This document shows, in pieces, positions 48,509 through 56,968 of a stretch of DNA of 64,000 bases (positions are counted from its first letter, which is position 1; every line of letters starts with the position of its first letter). Under the pieces are notes generated by a model. It worked only from the letters and a program-made list of their open reading frames with translations. It was not told the DNA's origin and did no database searches. Location: contig CAWEYO010000004.1 of assembly GCA_963813315.1 (NCBI GenBank), positions 124,001-188,000 on the forward strand, read 5' to 3'. Both the position numbers and the translations under genes were made by a program. The stretch comes from CAWEYO01 sp963813315 (GTDB taxonomy: Bacteria; Pseudomonadota; Alphaproteobacteria; Rhizobiales; Rhizobiaceae).

Positions 48509-49049
48509 CCGACGGCGTTTTCGCCTTCGCGATGACGCTTCTAGTCGTCAAATTCGATCTGCCGGAAGACTTCCATCCCAAATCCGCCGCGGAGCTGATT
48601 TCCGATCTTCTCGGCCTCGACGGCACGTTCATCGCCTACGTCGTCACCTTCCTGGTGCTCGCAACCTTCTGGCTCGGGGCGCGCACACCAAGGAGGAGCC
48701 GGAAAGGGCAAGCGGCGCTTACGCTTGGTCGGTGCTCTTTCATCTGTTCTTCGTCACCCTCCTGCCCTTCTCGATGGTTGTTGTTGGCCGCTACGATCTC
48801 GCGCCGGCGATATGCGTCTATGGAGCCAACATGGTGCTCCTGGCCTTGACGGCAATCGGCATCACGCTCGTGATCGAGCGCGATATCCAGCGCCGGCTGG
48901 TCCCAAGCGGCCGTCTCGAATACGGCGTTCTGATCGCTTCGGCTATTCTCTCGGTAGTAATCGGCTTCTACAGCCCAGATAGCGCGATGTACGCCTATTT
49001 CCTCAATCTTGCCTCGCCGCTTGTCCGGAGGTTGACGGAGCGCGTTTGA
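48460..49049 (+). pseudogene. TMEM175-like potassium channel, frameshifted
   Basis: The first frame (ATG 48460 after AGAGGA) gives RLDALTDGVFAFAMTLLV, the F/L-S/T-D-G-V-F-A hallmark of TMEM175/DUF1211 channels. Homology moves near 48680 into a frame reading HTKEEPERASGAYAWSVLF and VVVGRYDLAPAICVYG, and continues to 49049. A net -1 change inside CTCGGGGCGCGCAC breaks the gene. The intact product would be about 196 residues with six helices. Confidence 0.75.
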
Positions 49050-49111
49050 GCTACACAGCAGTCCCCGCAACGTCCGGAGTACAAGTATAATTGGCGATAG
49101 TGGCCTGGAAT

Positions 49112-49309
49112 TCATGTTTTGCGAAGCTCTAAGAAGGGACCTTCTGGTCGCGAAATGATCCAATCCAGAGCTTCCTGAGACGATCCTATCGTCCGAAACC
49201 GGACGTTGGCCGGGGCTCCTTTGCCTTGCATTGGCTTCTCCGCGACATAGCCAAATCTCGGCAACTTTCCGCTCGCCACAAGATCCGCTGTTATGGCCAG
49301 GAAAGCCAC
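49112..49309 (-). CDS. small hypothetical protein
   Basis: 65 residues, with VRFRTIGSSQEALDWIISR recalling small rhizobial DUF982-like or similar proteins, but too weak to assign. No clear ribosome binding site was found. Apart from this, the 310 bases between the TMEM175-like and two-TM genes appear empty. Confidence 0.3.
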   Translation of the reverse strand: MAFLAITADLVASGKLPRFGYVAEKPMQGKGAPANVRFRTIGSSQEALDWIISRPEGPFLELRKT

Positions 49310-49362
49310 GGACTGCTACCCTCTTGCAGAAAAGAGGATGCTGGGCGATGGGGCTCGACTGA

Positions 49363-50283
49363 ATGTTCGGCGGCAGCCATATCCTGATCGCCATGCTCGC
49401 GTTGTTTGGTGCGTTGCTGCTTATTGTGTCGGTGTTCATAAACAATCAAGTCGCGCATTACACGCAGCGCGACGAGCGACACAAGGAGAAGCAACTTGAA
49501 TATTATCGCAATACGCTTTCACAGCTTGGCGTGATCCTTTTGGGGATCGGGGTTTCGATGTTCATTTTCTTCTTTCAGCAGAGCTACCTAGATCGGCAGA
49601 GACAGAATTCACAAACGCAGGAGCTTTTGGCGAAGCTTGGCGTAAGGCTAAGCCGCGCGGCGCCGCTTCTTGAGTTCGTCGCCGAGATCGATCCGGTGCT
49701 TGACGATGGGGGCGCGTATATTAACCCCGAAGACGGCGGGTCGAACCGAGCCGTCACGGCAACCGGCCAGGACCTCGCCAAACAGGTCGAGGCCATTGGG
49801 TTGCTCCAGCGGGAGATCAATCTCGATGATTTTGCTGCAATGCAGTTCTCAAATGATTTCCAATCGTCGCCGTTAGTGAACCAAATCGACCCCAACCTCT
49901 GGTTCAGCATGGTCAAGGACGAGGCGGACCTGCAGTACGCGACGGAGCAGCTTCGCCAGGACAATGGTGACCTGCGGGCCGTCCTCGGCGCTCGCAAGCC
50001 CGACGAGAGCATGTCTGACGCTGGTCTTGCCAGCGGCGTCAAGCGCGAGGTACTAGATGTGCTGTGGGACTACGCTTGGCTCCGCGACCGCAGTCGGCGC
50101 CTCGTCGGGCGCGCCTGTTGGTTCTTGAGTCAGGGCCCGAAATTCCTCTCGCTAAAGCCGATACATGCTGTCGAGGCCAAATACGAAACGCACCGCGAAT
50201 GGCTTCAGGCGGTGCAAAAGGCTTACGAACAGGCCTCGGCCGGAGGAGAGAATTGCTACGCCATGCTCAAGGTTGCCAAGTAG
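49363..50283 (+). CDS. two-TM membrane protein of unknown function
   Basis: The 306 residues have two N-terminal helices (about 7-27, ILIAMLALFGALLLIVSVF; about 54-72, LGVILLGIGVSMFIFFF) separated by a charged loop, then a soluble domain of about 230 residues, partly helical. No family is recognised. The start codon context is poor and ATG 49363 is only the first option. Base composition is lower in GC than the core genes, suggesting acquisition. Confidence 0.55.
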   Translation: MFGGSHILIAMLALFGALLLIVSVFINNQVAHYTQRDERHKEKQLEYYRNTLSQLGVILLGIGVSMFIFFFQQSYLDRQRQNSQTQELLAKLGVRLSRAAPLLEFVAEIDPVLDDGGAYINPEDGGSNRAVTATGQDLAKQVEAIGLLQREINLDDFAAMQFSNDFQSSPLVNQIDPNLWFSMVKDEADLQYATEQLRQDNGDLRAVLGARKPDESMSDAGLASGVKREVLDVLWDYAWLRDRSRRLVGRACWFLSQGPKFLSLKPIHAVEAKYETHREWLQAVQKAYEQASAGGENCYAMLKVAK

Positions 50284-50590
50284 TATGTGAAGGCTGGTCC
50301 GATAGTCTGCTCCGCAAAGTCCGCTTGGGGTCATCTGTTCCGGTTGTCGAACAGGAAGATACCACCAGAAGCATGTCATTGCCGCTTTTGACATGAGCCG
50401 CAAGATTCAGAATACAAGGCTCGGTCGCGATCATCCGTCGAGCCTCTGAAGTCCGAACTATGCCGCTTCCACCTTCGTCTGCACGCCCGCGTCTCTTCAC
50501 AGGAAGTCGGCCTTGGGCTTGGCGCGCAAGCTGGAGAGGCGAAGTTGCGCCGGGTGGTCCTCTGTGCTCGGCCCTTGAACGGCTGATCTC
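50284..50590. other. intergenic stretch, no gene seen
   Basis: About 300 bases between convergent genes. A short minus-strand frame contains MTPSGLCGADYRT, which looks like a vestige of non-coding or degraded DNA. No terminator was identified. Confidence 0.4.
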
Positions 50591-51757
50591 TCAAGCAATG
50601 CTGATGCGGCGCGTGATCTGACCGTTGCTTTCCCAGTAGGTATGTTTCTTGGCGATAAAGGGATCGTCCATGGCGGGTTGCACATTCCCCGCTGCGTCAA
50701 TCGCCCGTGACGTGACGCTGTGCTCGCCAGGTGTTGGGTTTTGCCAATCCAGATACCAGATCATCCAGGCGAATTCGGCCTCATCACCATGGTCGAGAGC
50801 AGCTTCGAGCCACGGCCCATCGTCAATCTTCACTTCAACCTTGGCGATGGGGGCTCCCCATGCGGCACCGGTAATACGGTAACCGGAGTCGTTGCGAGTG
50901 ACCCTCGCGGGCGCCGACTTCAACCGCGTGCGGCCAACCGAAGTCTCAGTCCAGACCGTCTCGCCATTGCGCTCCTCCTCGCGGATTGTCACATAGTCTC
51001 GCCCCATGAACTTGCCCATGAAGCGCCGGTCGCGCACTTCGATGCGCTTCAGCCATTTGGCGTTGGCGATACCATACCAGCCGGGCGCGATCAGCCGCAG
51101 CGGGAAACCGTTCTTGGCCGGCAAGGCTGTCCCATTCATCTCGTAGCATAGGATATTGTGGGGGCTCATCGCGTCGGCGAGCGACATGCTGCGGGCAAAG
51201 TTCTGGTGCATCTTGACATCGCGGATATCGTCTTTTAGTGCGACGTCACCGGCATCGGTGCCCCAAAACACCACTTCGATGCCGGAGTCCATGACGCCCG
51301 CCTCTTCAAGGATGGCGGCCAGCGGTGTGCCAGCCCAGCGCGCATTGCCGATGCCACCGACGAAAAACGGGAAGCCGTGATTGCCGGAGCATTCGAGAGT
51401 GAAAATGACCTCCTGGCGAGGCTTGGCCTTGATATCGGCAAGCGTCAGGGTCATGGGCTTTTTGACCAGGCCATCGATGTCGAGTTTCCATGTGCTGGCG
51501 TCAATGACTGGCCACTCGAAATGATTAGCGCCGAAGAACTTGTCATTCGGAGTTATCCAGGAATCCAGATCGTCCCAGGCAAGCAGATCCTTGAGTGCGT
51601 CGGGAGCGGCATTGGGCGGTGGCTGATCAAGCCACGGGATCACGGTCTCACCCGCCCGGCTTGGAAAGGCCTGAGCAACCCGCGAATGGAAAACCGCCAG
51701 CCCAGCGAGAGCCGCGCCGCCTTGAACGATGAATTCGCGGCGTGGAAGACCATGCAT
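50591..51757 (-). CDS. Tat-exported molybdopterin oxidoreductase, sulfite oxidase family
   Basis: The 388 residues start with a twin-arginine signal (LPRREFIVQGGAALAG). The Moco domain has the cofactor Cys123 in TLECSGNHGFPF, then KNGFPLRLIAPGWYG. A C-terminal dimerisation domain from about 280 includes SGYRITGAAWGAP. The layout is that of SorA/SoxC-type sulfite dehydrogenases in the periplasm, but no cytochrome partner is adjacent, so the electron acceptor and substrate are unknown. ATG at 51757 follows GGAGGA. An IS30 element lies about 250 bp upstream. Confidence 0.88.
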   Translation of the reverse strand: MHGLPRREFIVQGGAALAGLAVFHSRVAQAFPSRAGETVIPWLDQPPPNAAPDALKDLLAWDDLDSWITPNDKFFGANHFEWPVIDASTWKLDIDGLVKKPMTLTLADIKAKPRQEVIFTLECSGNHGFPFFVGGIGNARWAGTPLAAILEEAGVMDSGIEVVFWGTDAGDVALKDDIRDVKMHQNFARSMSLADAMSPHNILCYEMNGTALPAKNGFPLRLIAPGWYGIANAKWLKRIEVRDRRFMGKFMGRDYVTIREEERNGETVWTETSVGRTRLKSAPARVTRNDSGYRITGAAWGAPIAKVEVKIDDGPWLEAALDHGDEAEFAWMIWYLDWQNPTPGEHSVTSRAIDAAGNVQPAMDDPFIAKKHTYWESNGQITRRISIA

Positions 51758-52009
51758 GATAATTTCTCCTCCAGCGATCAGACATTCCCCGATGAACTGG
51801 TATCGAACGTCAGTATTGAACTTCATAGGCTTTGTTGGCAAGGCTGGTCCCCCTACGCCATGCGAAAGGGCGCGATAGCTGGCGGCCCGCAGTTTCGCGA
51901 TCAGCCGCAGAATGTTCGGATAGCGGTCTCGGCCAATTGGAACCAGGCGAAGTCCGTTTTGGGTCATGCCGTGAATTCGGCCGCGGGGAAACGAACTTCC
52001 GCAAAGCAT

Positions 52010-52036
52010 GGTGGATTCAACTGATCGCCGCAACAC
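52010..52036. repeat. left terminal inverted repeat of IS30 element
   Basis: Starts GGTGGATTCAAC and ends CGCAACAC. It pairs imperfectly with 53210-53236 and overlaps the transposase stop. Confidence 0.75.
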
Positions 52037-53177
52037 ATTCTGCGAACTTCTGCGCTGGCGTCTGGTATTGCAAGGTCTTGCGCGGCCGTTCGTTGAGCTG
52101 GCGCGCAATCGCACTCAACTTCGCCTGGGAATGGCTTGAGAGATCAGTGCCTCTCGGCAGATATTGCCTGAGCAAGCGGTTGGTGTTTTCGTTTGATCCA
52201 CGCTGCCAAGGGGCGTGAGGATCGCAAAAATAGACTTCCACGGCGGTCTCCAGTGCAAGGCGAGGATGATCGGCCAGTTCCTTGCCTCGATCCCAGGTGA
52301 GGGATTTGTAGAGTTCGCGCGGCAGCCTCTGTGACTGTTTGATCAACGCTGAGATGACGCTTTCGGTGTCCTTGTTCGCGACCTTGACCAGCATCACGTA
52401 GCGAGAATGGCGCTCGACCAGCGTGGCGATGTAGCTGTTGTTCGAACCGCCGATCAGGTCACCCTCCCAGTGTCCCGGAATGGCGCGATCCTCAGCCGAG
52501 GCGGGTCTTTCACGGATCGAGACCGCATCCTTGATCTGACCCAGGCCATTGCGTTTGAGGCTGGCGTGTCTGGAGCGGCGGATCGTGCGTTTGGCGCGCA
52601 GGTGTTCCAGCAGTTCCTTCTTCAGAGCGCCGCGTGCCTGGATATACAGGCTCCGATAGATCGTCTCGTGTGACACTTGGTATTGCGCCTCTCCCGGAAA
52701 CGCACGCTTGAGCCAGCCCGCGACCTGCTCCGGCGACCACTTTCGCTGTAGTTTCATGGATACTGTGCGGCTGAGGGCCGGGTAACAAGCCAGCTTGCAC
52801 GGTTTGGGGCGCAAGGCACGATCCCAAGAGGCCTGATCCGAGGCTGCCGCCCGATACCAGTCGGACCCGCCATTGCGTTTGACTTCCCGGCTGATCGTGG
52901 ATGGCGCACGACCAAGCTGCCGCGCGATCGCACGCAAAGACCGCCTGACGCTGAGCCCTCTGGATATCTCCTCCCGCTCGCCGAGGTTGAGAGCCCGGGT
53001 GCAGCGGGTTCGCTCTGCGGGACGAATGCCCCCAGTCGGAGAGATCACTGAAAATACGGAGGACAACTCTCGATCAAACCGCCGACCAATTGAACTCATC
53101 AACTCGCCGCGCTGCCAGCGATCCCAAATCTCAGCCCGCTGAACGGATGAATAGTAGATCCGGCGACGATACTTCAT
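52017..53177 (-). CDS. IS30-family transposase
   Basis: The 386-residue DDE transposase begins with an HTH region (RRSLRAIARQLGRAPSTISRE). The catalytic Asp of HWEGDLIGG, Asp of LTWDRGKELADH and Glu of RGSNENTNRLLRQ are all intact. ATG at 53177 follows GGAG. The frame appears undisturbed, so the element may be active. It starts 33 bases inside the right repeat and ends near the left repeat. Confidence 0.92.
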   Translation of the reverse strand: MKYRRRIYYSSVQRAEIWDRWQRGELMSSIGRRFDRELSSVFSVISPTGGIRPAERTRCTRALNLGEREEISRGLSVRRSLRAIARQLGRAPSTISREVKRNGGSDWYRAAASDQASWDRALRPKPCKLACYPALSRTVSMKLQRKWSPEQVAGWLKRAFPGEAQYQVSHETIYRSLYIQARGALKKELLEHLRAKRTIRRSRHASLKRNGLGQIKDAVSIRERPASAEDRAIPGHWEGDLIGGSNNSYIATLVERHSRYVMLVKVANKDTESVISALIKQSQRLPRELYKSLTWDRGKELADHPRLALETAVEVYFCDPHAPWQRGSNENTNRLLRQYLPRGTDLSSHSQAKLSAIARQLNERPRKTLQYQTPAQKFAECVAAIS

Positions 53178-53209
53178 TGCTGACACTCCATCTTTCCTCA
53201 AAGATTAGA

Positions 53210-53236
53210 GTGTTGCGTCCACCCGTTGAGCCCACC
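53210..53236. repeat. right terminal inverted repeat of IS30 element
   Basis: Starts GTGTTGCG and ends GAGCCCACC. It is the reverse-complement partner of 52010-52036 and precedes the transposase start by 33 bases. Confidence 0.75.
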
Positions 53237-53289
53237 ATCGATTCCGGACAGAGCGACGCTGCGCGTTGATGAAATCGCTGTCATCGCTC

Positions 53290-53430
53290 ATCCCGCCAGA
53301 TCACTCTTCGCACTGTCCAGACCTTCACCGCACGGCGCTGGCTGGCCGAGGGCAGAGGAACTCGACGGGATCGTCGCGAAGCCGCTTGATCAGCCTTACT
53401 GGGTCGGTCATGGCCGGGGCCGAGGCCTAC
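53290..53430 (+). pseudogene. fragment of an ATP-dependent DNA ligase
   Basis: One frame reads TFTARRWLAEG and the next reads EELDGIVAKPLDQPYWVG, which together resemble the glDGvvAKrld-PY segment of ATP-dependent ligases (LigC/LigD type). The frame changes near 53350. Only about 45 residues survive, just beyond the IS30 end. The rest of 53237-53689 shows no convincing gene. Confidence 0.5.
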
Positions 53431-53689
53431 GGCAACGCCGAGGCATTGCTAGGTAACTTGCTGGGACTGCGCGAGAACTGTTTGAGCGCGATCCCTGCCG
53501 ACCACCCTGACCGGCCTCGTCTGTAGGAGGAGCGGCGCCGGCTGCGACAGCAGATGGTCAAATGCGGATGGCAATTTCAGGACTGACGCCCGGCTACTAC
53601 AGTAATCTACAGTAATCTCTTGTTGCTCGCGGCGCTAACGTGCGCCTATTGAATCGACCGAGTTTTCACCGCCACGGAGAAACCCGGTC

Positions 53690-53941
53690 ATGGAAAGACC
53701 CGCACCCACCTTCACGCCGTTGCCCGATTTCCTCTACGACATCGGCCGCAGCCTTCAGTATTTCAAGGACCACCAGGGCGACGTTGATCCGCCCATGCCC
53801 CGGCTCATCAAGCAGGGCGCTTCAAGCTTCGTGATTACTGAAGAAGCCGACGCCTACAAGCGCCGCGTCATGCAGCTGGGCGGCAAGTCGTTCAGAGGCC
53901 GCCCGCGCAAGAATCCCGAACCGCCTATCGCCGCCGAATAG
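53690..53941 (+). CDS. small hypothetical protein, island gene 1
   Basis: 83 residues with FTPLPDFLYDIGRSLQYF, RLIKQGASSFVITEEADAY and a basic RGRPRKNPEPP tail resembling an AT-hook. The tail hints at DNA binding, but no family is recognised. GGAG precedes the ATG by 11 bases. It is the first gene of the plus-strand small-gene island. Confidence 0.55.
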   Translation: MERPAPTFTPLPDFLYDIGRSLQYFKDHQGDVDPPMPRLIKQGASSFVITEEADAYKRRVMQLGGKSFRGRPRKNPEPPIAAE

Positions 53942-54070
53942 CAACCGCCCCGGACCTGAAGTCGGCCCGGCGGCGGCGTTACCTGAGGATCTGTGGAAAG
54001 TCCTCGGGGAAAGTACGCGAAAACGGCGCGACTTCAAGGGTCCTGGGCCTACCGATGAAAGGGTAGTCCC

Positions 54071-54436
54071 ATGTCCGCTTTTCAACTGACACGAGCCGAG
54101 ACGGTCCGCCGTGACGATCTCCTCGAAACTCTGCGTGGCCTCGACGAACAGATCGAGGACGCCAGCAACACGATCCAGGATGCGATCGAGGAACGTGACC
54201 GGGCTGTCGGTCAGTTCAACGACGCCGCGGATGATGCCAACCGGTTCTTTGCCGAAATTGCCGGGCGAATGAATGAAGACGGAGAGGATCCGGATTCGGC
54301 ATCCGCCATGGAATTTCTCGAGATCGGTCAGACCGAAGAGATCGAATTAAAGCGCGACGACCATCTCGACTACGAAGCGGTCTTTGCCGAGTTCGACGAG
54401 CTCGTCGAACTCGAAGACGAGACTGAACCAGCCTGA
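54071..54436 (+). CDS. acidic coiled-coil protein, island gene 2
   Basis: 121 residues, strongly acidic. A predicted coiled coil covers about 8-60 (LLETLRGLDEQIEDASNT region), with an acidic C-terminal part ending LVELEDETEPA. No family is recognised. AAGGG lies upstream of the ATG. A terminator-like hairpin follows. Confidence 0.55.
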   Translation: MSAFQLTRAETVRRDDLLETLRGLDEQIEDASNTIQDAIEERDRAVGQFNDAADDANRFFAEIAGRMNEDGEDPDSASAMEFLEIGQTEEIELKRDDHLDYEAVFAEFDELVELEDETEPA

Positions 54437-54445
54437 ACCTTCACG

Positions 54446-54468
54446 GGGCGGTCCTTTGCGGCCGCCCT
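54446..54468 (+). terminator. hairpin with TTCTCTTT tail, first copy
   Basis: GGGCGGTC and GGCCGCCC form an 8-bp stem with one G-T wobble and a 7-base loop, directly followed by TTCTCTTT. The same design recurs 410 bases downstream. Confidence 0.6.
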
Positions 54469-54494
54469 TCTCTTTCGCAACACGGAGAACTCCA

Positions 54495-54845
54495 ATGAAC
54501 ACCCCCTATCAACCTGACTACAGCGCCCGGCTCGCGGAACTGACCGCCTATGCCGAAAAATACGACAATCTCGACTCCGCAATCGATGAGGCCGATCAAG
54601 CCATAGCCGCCGCTCAGGAGGCTATGGAGAACCTGTTCGCTGTCTGCGAAGAGGCCCGTGATGCTGCCGCCGAGGATAACGAAGGCGCGTCCAGCGAACT
54701 CGACGAACTTTGTTCGCTGATTGATAGCGCCCAAAGCGACCTCGAAAATGTCAGTGTCCCCGACAACTTCCGCCGCCGGGCAGCGTCCCTGCGTCACACC
54801 ATGGAGCGGCAAGGCGCGGCCTCCGCCGCCGCCAACGAGGAATAG
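54495..54845 (+). CDS. acidic coiled-coil protein, island gene 3
   Basis: 116 residues, Ala/Glu-rich. Helices LDSAIDEADQAIAAAQE and EDNEGASSELDELCSL suggest a coiled coil. It resembles the preceding gene in composition and layout and may be a distant duplicate. The ATG follows CGGAGAACTCCA. Confidence 0.55.
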   Translation: MNTPYQPDYSARLAELTAYAEKYDNLDSAIDEADQAIAAAQEAMENLFAVCEEARDAAAEDNEGASSELDELCSLIDSAQSDLENVSVPDNFRRRAASLRHTMERQGAASAAANEE

Positions 54846-54855
54846 CAAACATCAA

Positions 54856-54879
54856 GGGCGGCCTCTCACGGGGTCGCCC
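54856..54879 (+). terminator. hairpin with TTCTCTTT tail, second copy
   Basis: GGGCGGCC and GGTCGCCC pair over 8 bp with one wobble, followed by the same TTCTCTTT tail as at 54446-54468. Confidence 0.6.
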
Positions 54880-54907
54880 TTCTCTTTGGATGGAAGCAAC
54901 AGACTAC

Positions 54908-55153
54908 ATGACCATCGAAGAAGACATTCTGCGCAGCGAACGGGACGACGCCCTGATGCGTCTCGACCAGGCCGTGCGCAAGATCTCCAGGCTCGAAGAC
55001 GAGGTTGGGCGGCTGGAGGACGAGATCGCCCATCTCGAGGAGCGACTTGAAGAGGGCGGCGATCCCGAATTTCTTCGCATGATCCAGAAACTCGCCCGCA
55101 AGCGCGACTTCGCGGAGATCGAGGAGCAGGTCGGCCGGAGGGTGGGCTTCTAG
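54908..55153 (+). CDS. coiled-coil hypothetical protein, island gene 4
   Basis: 81 residues. A regular heptad region runs from about 12 to 55 (KISRLEDEVGRLEDEI), followed by a basic end. The ATG at 54908 follows GGAAG by ten bases; an earlier ATG at 54890 lacks a site. No family is recognised. Confidence 0.5.
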   Translation: MTIEEDILRSERDDALMRLDQAVRKISRLEDEVGRLEDEIAHLEERLEEGGDPEFLRMIQKLARKRDFAEIEEQVGRRVGF

Positions 55154-55155
55154 CG

Positions 55156-55329
55156 ATGCGCAGGTTCGCTCCGAAGAAGCTCGTCTTCAAGCGCTGGAAA
55201 CCTCCGGCGCCGTTCAGGATGCCCAAGCCGGGCTCGCTGCAGCCGTCGAAACCGCTCAAGGGCCAGCCGTGGCTGCCGTTCGCGGAACTGCAGCGTAAGC
55301 CCCGCAGTCCTGACGAGGAGGCGAAATGA
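55156..55329 (+). CDS. basic Pro-rich small protein, island gene 5
   Basis: 57 residues beginning MRRFAPKKLVFKRWKPP, very basic and proline-rich. It starts 3 bases after the previous stop, and its own stop overlaps a possible next start (ATGA). No family is known. Confidence 0.45.
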   Translation: MRRFAPKKLVFKRWKPPAPFRMPKPGSLQPSKPLKGQPWLPFAELQRKPRSPDEEAK

Positions 55330-55432
55330 GCCTCTTCGATCGTCACGACCTCACCGATGCGGGAAACGTCTCGCGCTTCGGACTTTCTCGGAGGCGGGTC
55401 TCGGCCGCGGCGCGGATCGTCATTACCCGACA

Positions 55433-55891
55433 ATGGAACTCCCTGAAATCTGTGCGCTTGGACCGCGCATTCAGCCGCTTGCGGCTCCGAACTGCACGCT
55501 GTTTCTCTGGGTCACCTGGCCGCTGCTCGCCAGGGGCGACATCCACAAGGTTCTTGGCGCGTGGGGATTCACCGGACGCACTGGCGGCTTCGACTGGATA
55601 AAGCTGACAAGGAACGGCGAGCCGGCGATCGGCACCGGCTACTACACTCGCGCCAATAGTGAACCCTGTCTCTTAGCTGTCCGCGGCAAGCCGCTAAAGC
55701 GGATGGATAGGAGGGTGCGTCAGGTCATCTTGGCGCCGCGCCGCAAACATTCGCAAAAACCGGACGAAACCTACGATCGGATCGGACGCCTGTTTGGTCC
55801 CGATACACGGAAGCTTGAGCTGTTCGCACGCGCCGCACAGTTCGGCTGGACGGCTGCCGGAACGGTCAGTGACCAGTTGGGGGTGACATGA
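55433..55891 (+). pseudogene. MT-A70 family methyltransferase, N-terminus lost
   Basis: The 152 residues match the second half of MT-A70 adenine methyltransferases: LFLWVTWPLLARGD, WGFTGRTGGFDWIKL, GTGYYTRANSEPCLLAV, HSQKPDETYD and KLELFARAAQFGW. In the same frame, sequence upstream to about 55370 (RTFSEAGLGRGADRHYPT) is also homologous. The preceding bases do not encode the catalytic DPPW motif in any frame, so the active site is missing. It overlaps the next gene by ATGA. Confidence 0.75.
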
Positions 55892-56169
55892 CCGAGCCCG
55901 ACAGAATCATCGCAGGGCTAAAGCGCGTGATCGACGAGCAGCACAACGTCAACGTCGATCTGCGCGAGCGACTGCAGACGGCACAAGCCGACGTAGAGCG
56001 CTGGCAGGCGGAAGCTCTGGCCTTCGAGGCCGAATCGAAGTCGCAAGCCCACTATCGGCAAATGTGCCTGCATATCCCCTGGGCGATCTTCGATCAGGTC
56101 GTCCGCGCGCTCGAAAATGGTGACGCAAAGCATGCGCTGAAACTGCTCAATCGCGAGGCGCACTCATGA
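55888..56169 (+). CDS. coiled-coil hypothetical protein, island gene 7
   Basis: 93 residues. DLRERLQTAQADVERWQAE suggests a coiled coil, followed by HIPWAIFDQVVRALENGD. It is coupled at both ends by ATGA overlaps, so it is part of a translated operon. No family is recognised. Confidence 0.5.
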   Translation: MTEPDRIIAGLKRVIDEQHNVNVDLRERLQTAQADVERWQAEALAFEAESKSQAHYRQMCLHIPWAIFDQVVRALENGDAKHALKLLNREAHS

Positions 56170-56363
56170 GACCGGCGTGGATGGTGTTTGAGTTGGTGGT
56201 GGTTCCGAACGCGCCCGCCATGCTCGACCACATCGTCATCGGCACGAAGATCCAGCCCCCGCCGGGCGAAGGCTGGGAGCTGGAGGCAATTCTGATTTCA
56301 GAGAAATGCACGCGGTGGGTCCGGTGTCAGCCGGCCCGTTTGAAGGAGAGTAACTATGGGTGA
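56166..56363 (+). CDS. small hypothetical protein, island gene 8
   Basis: 65 residues with VVPNAPAMLDHIVIGTKI and GEGWELEAILISEK. Start and stop overlap the neighbours (ATGA, then an 8-base overlap). No family is known. Confidence 0.45.
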   Translation: MRPAWMVFELVVVPNAPAMLDHIVIGTKIQPPPGEGWELEAILISEKCTRWVRCQPARLKESNYG

Positions 56364-56968
56364 AAATACAGATAAGAAGATCGTGAGTCTTCATCAAGGA
56401 TCCGGATGATGAAAGCAAGCAGTTAGACTACAGTTTTGATATCTACGACCCTAAAAACTACGATGTGGATGAGGCGGAAGCCGCGCCGGCGGGCGAGCGC
56501 AAGCTGAAAGTCAAGCTTCGCCGCCCGCACCAAACTGTTTTCGTCCGTGCGGCGGATCCGGGCTATTTTCGATTCAAGACCAACCTTCTGCGCTTCGAGG
56601 ACAAGGAGGACGTCTACAACGTCGTTCCGGCCCTGTGGGCGGACCTCGAAGAGGATCTGACCGCGGTCGACGTGTTCCTGTTCATCGATCGCGACGGTGC
56701 TTTCTACCTGTGGAATATTCCGCGCAACTCCGAAATGGATTGGCACAAGTCTGCGCGCCAGGCGGTGGAGGCAGCGCGGCAGCGCTGGATTCGCATCGTG
56801 CCGGACACGGGCGAAGGCCTTTACCGAATCATCCGGGCACGGGCGCCACTTGAAGATCCCGACTGGCCGGACCTCCAGCCCCGTGATTTCCTCGAAGTCG
56901 GATTCAAGGGCCGGACAGTTACCAGTCTTGAACATGAGGCAGTCGACCGGCTTCGCGGGAGCAAGTGA
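56356..56968 (+). pseudogene. hypothetical island gene 9, frameshifted near its start
   Basis: ATG 56356 begins MGENTDKKIV. An extra base near 56390 shifts homologous-looking sequence to the frame VFIKDPDDESKQLDYSF, which continues to 56968 without a start codon of its own before GTG 56465. The body has LKVKLRRPHQTVFVRA, then FLFIDRDGAFYLWNI and RPRDF-like DLQPRDFLEVGF. Without the frameshift it would be about 203 residues. The function is unknown; its position before the polymerase suggests a replication or recombination accessory role. Confidence 0.5.

Larger units (their letters stand above)
52010..53236 (-). mobile_element. IS30-family insertion sequence
   Basis: The element of about 1227 bp is bounded by 27-bp imperfect inverted repeats (52010-52036 and 53210-53236; roughly 20 of 27 match, with GGTGG and CGCAACAC at the ends). 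It encodes one intact transposase. Flanking AT on both sides could be a 2-bp target duplication or an extension of the repeats. Confidence 0.85.
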
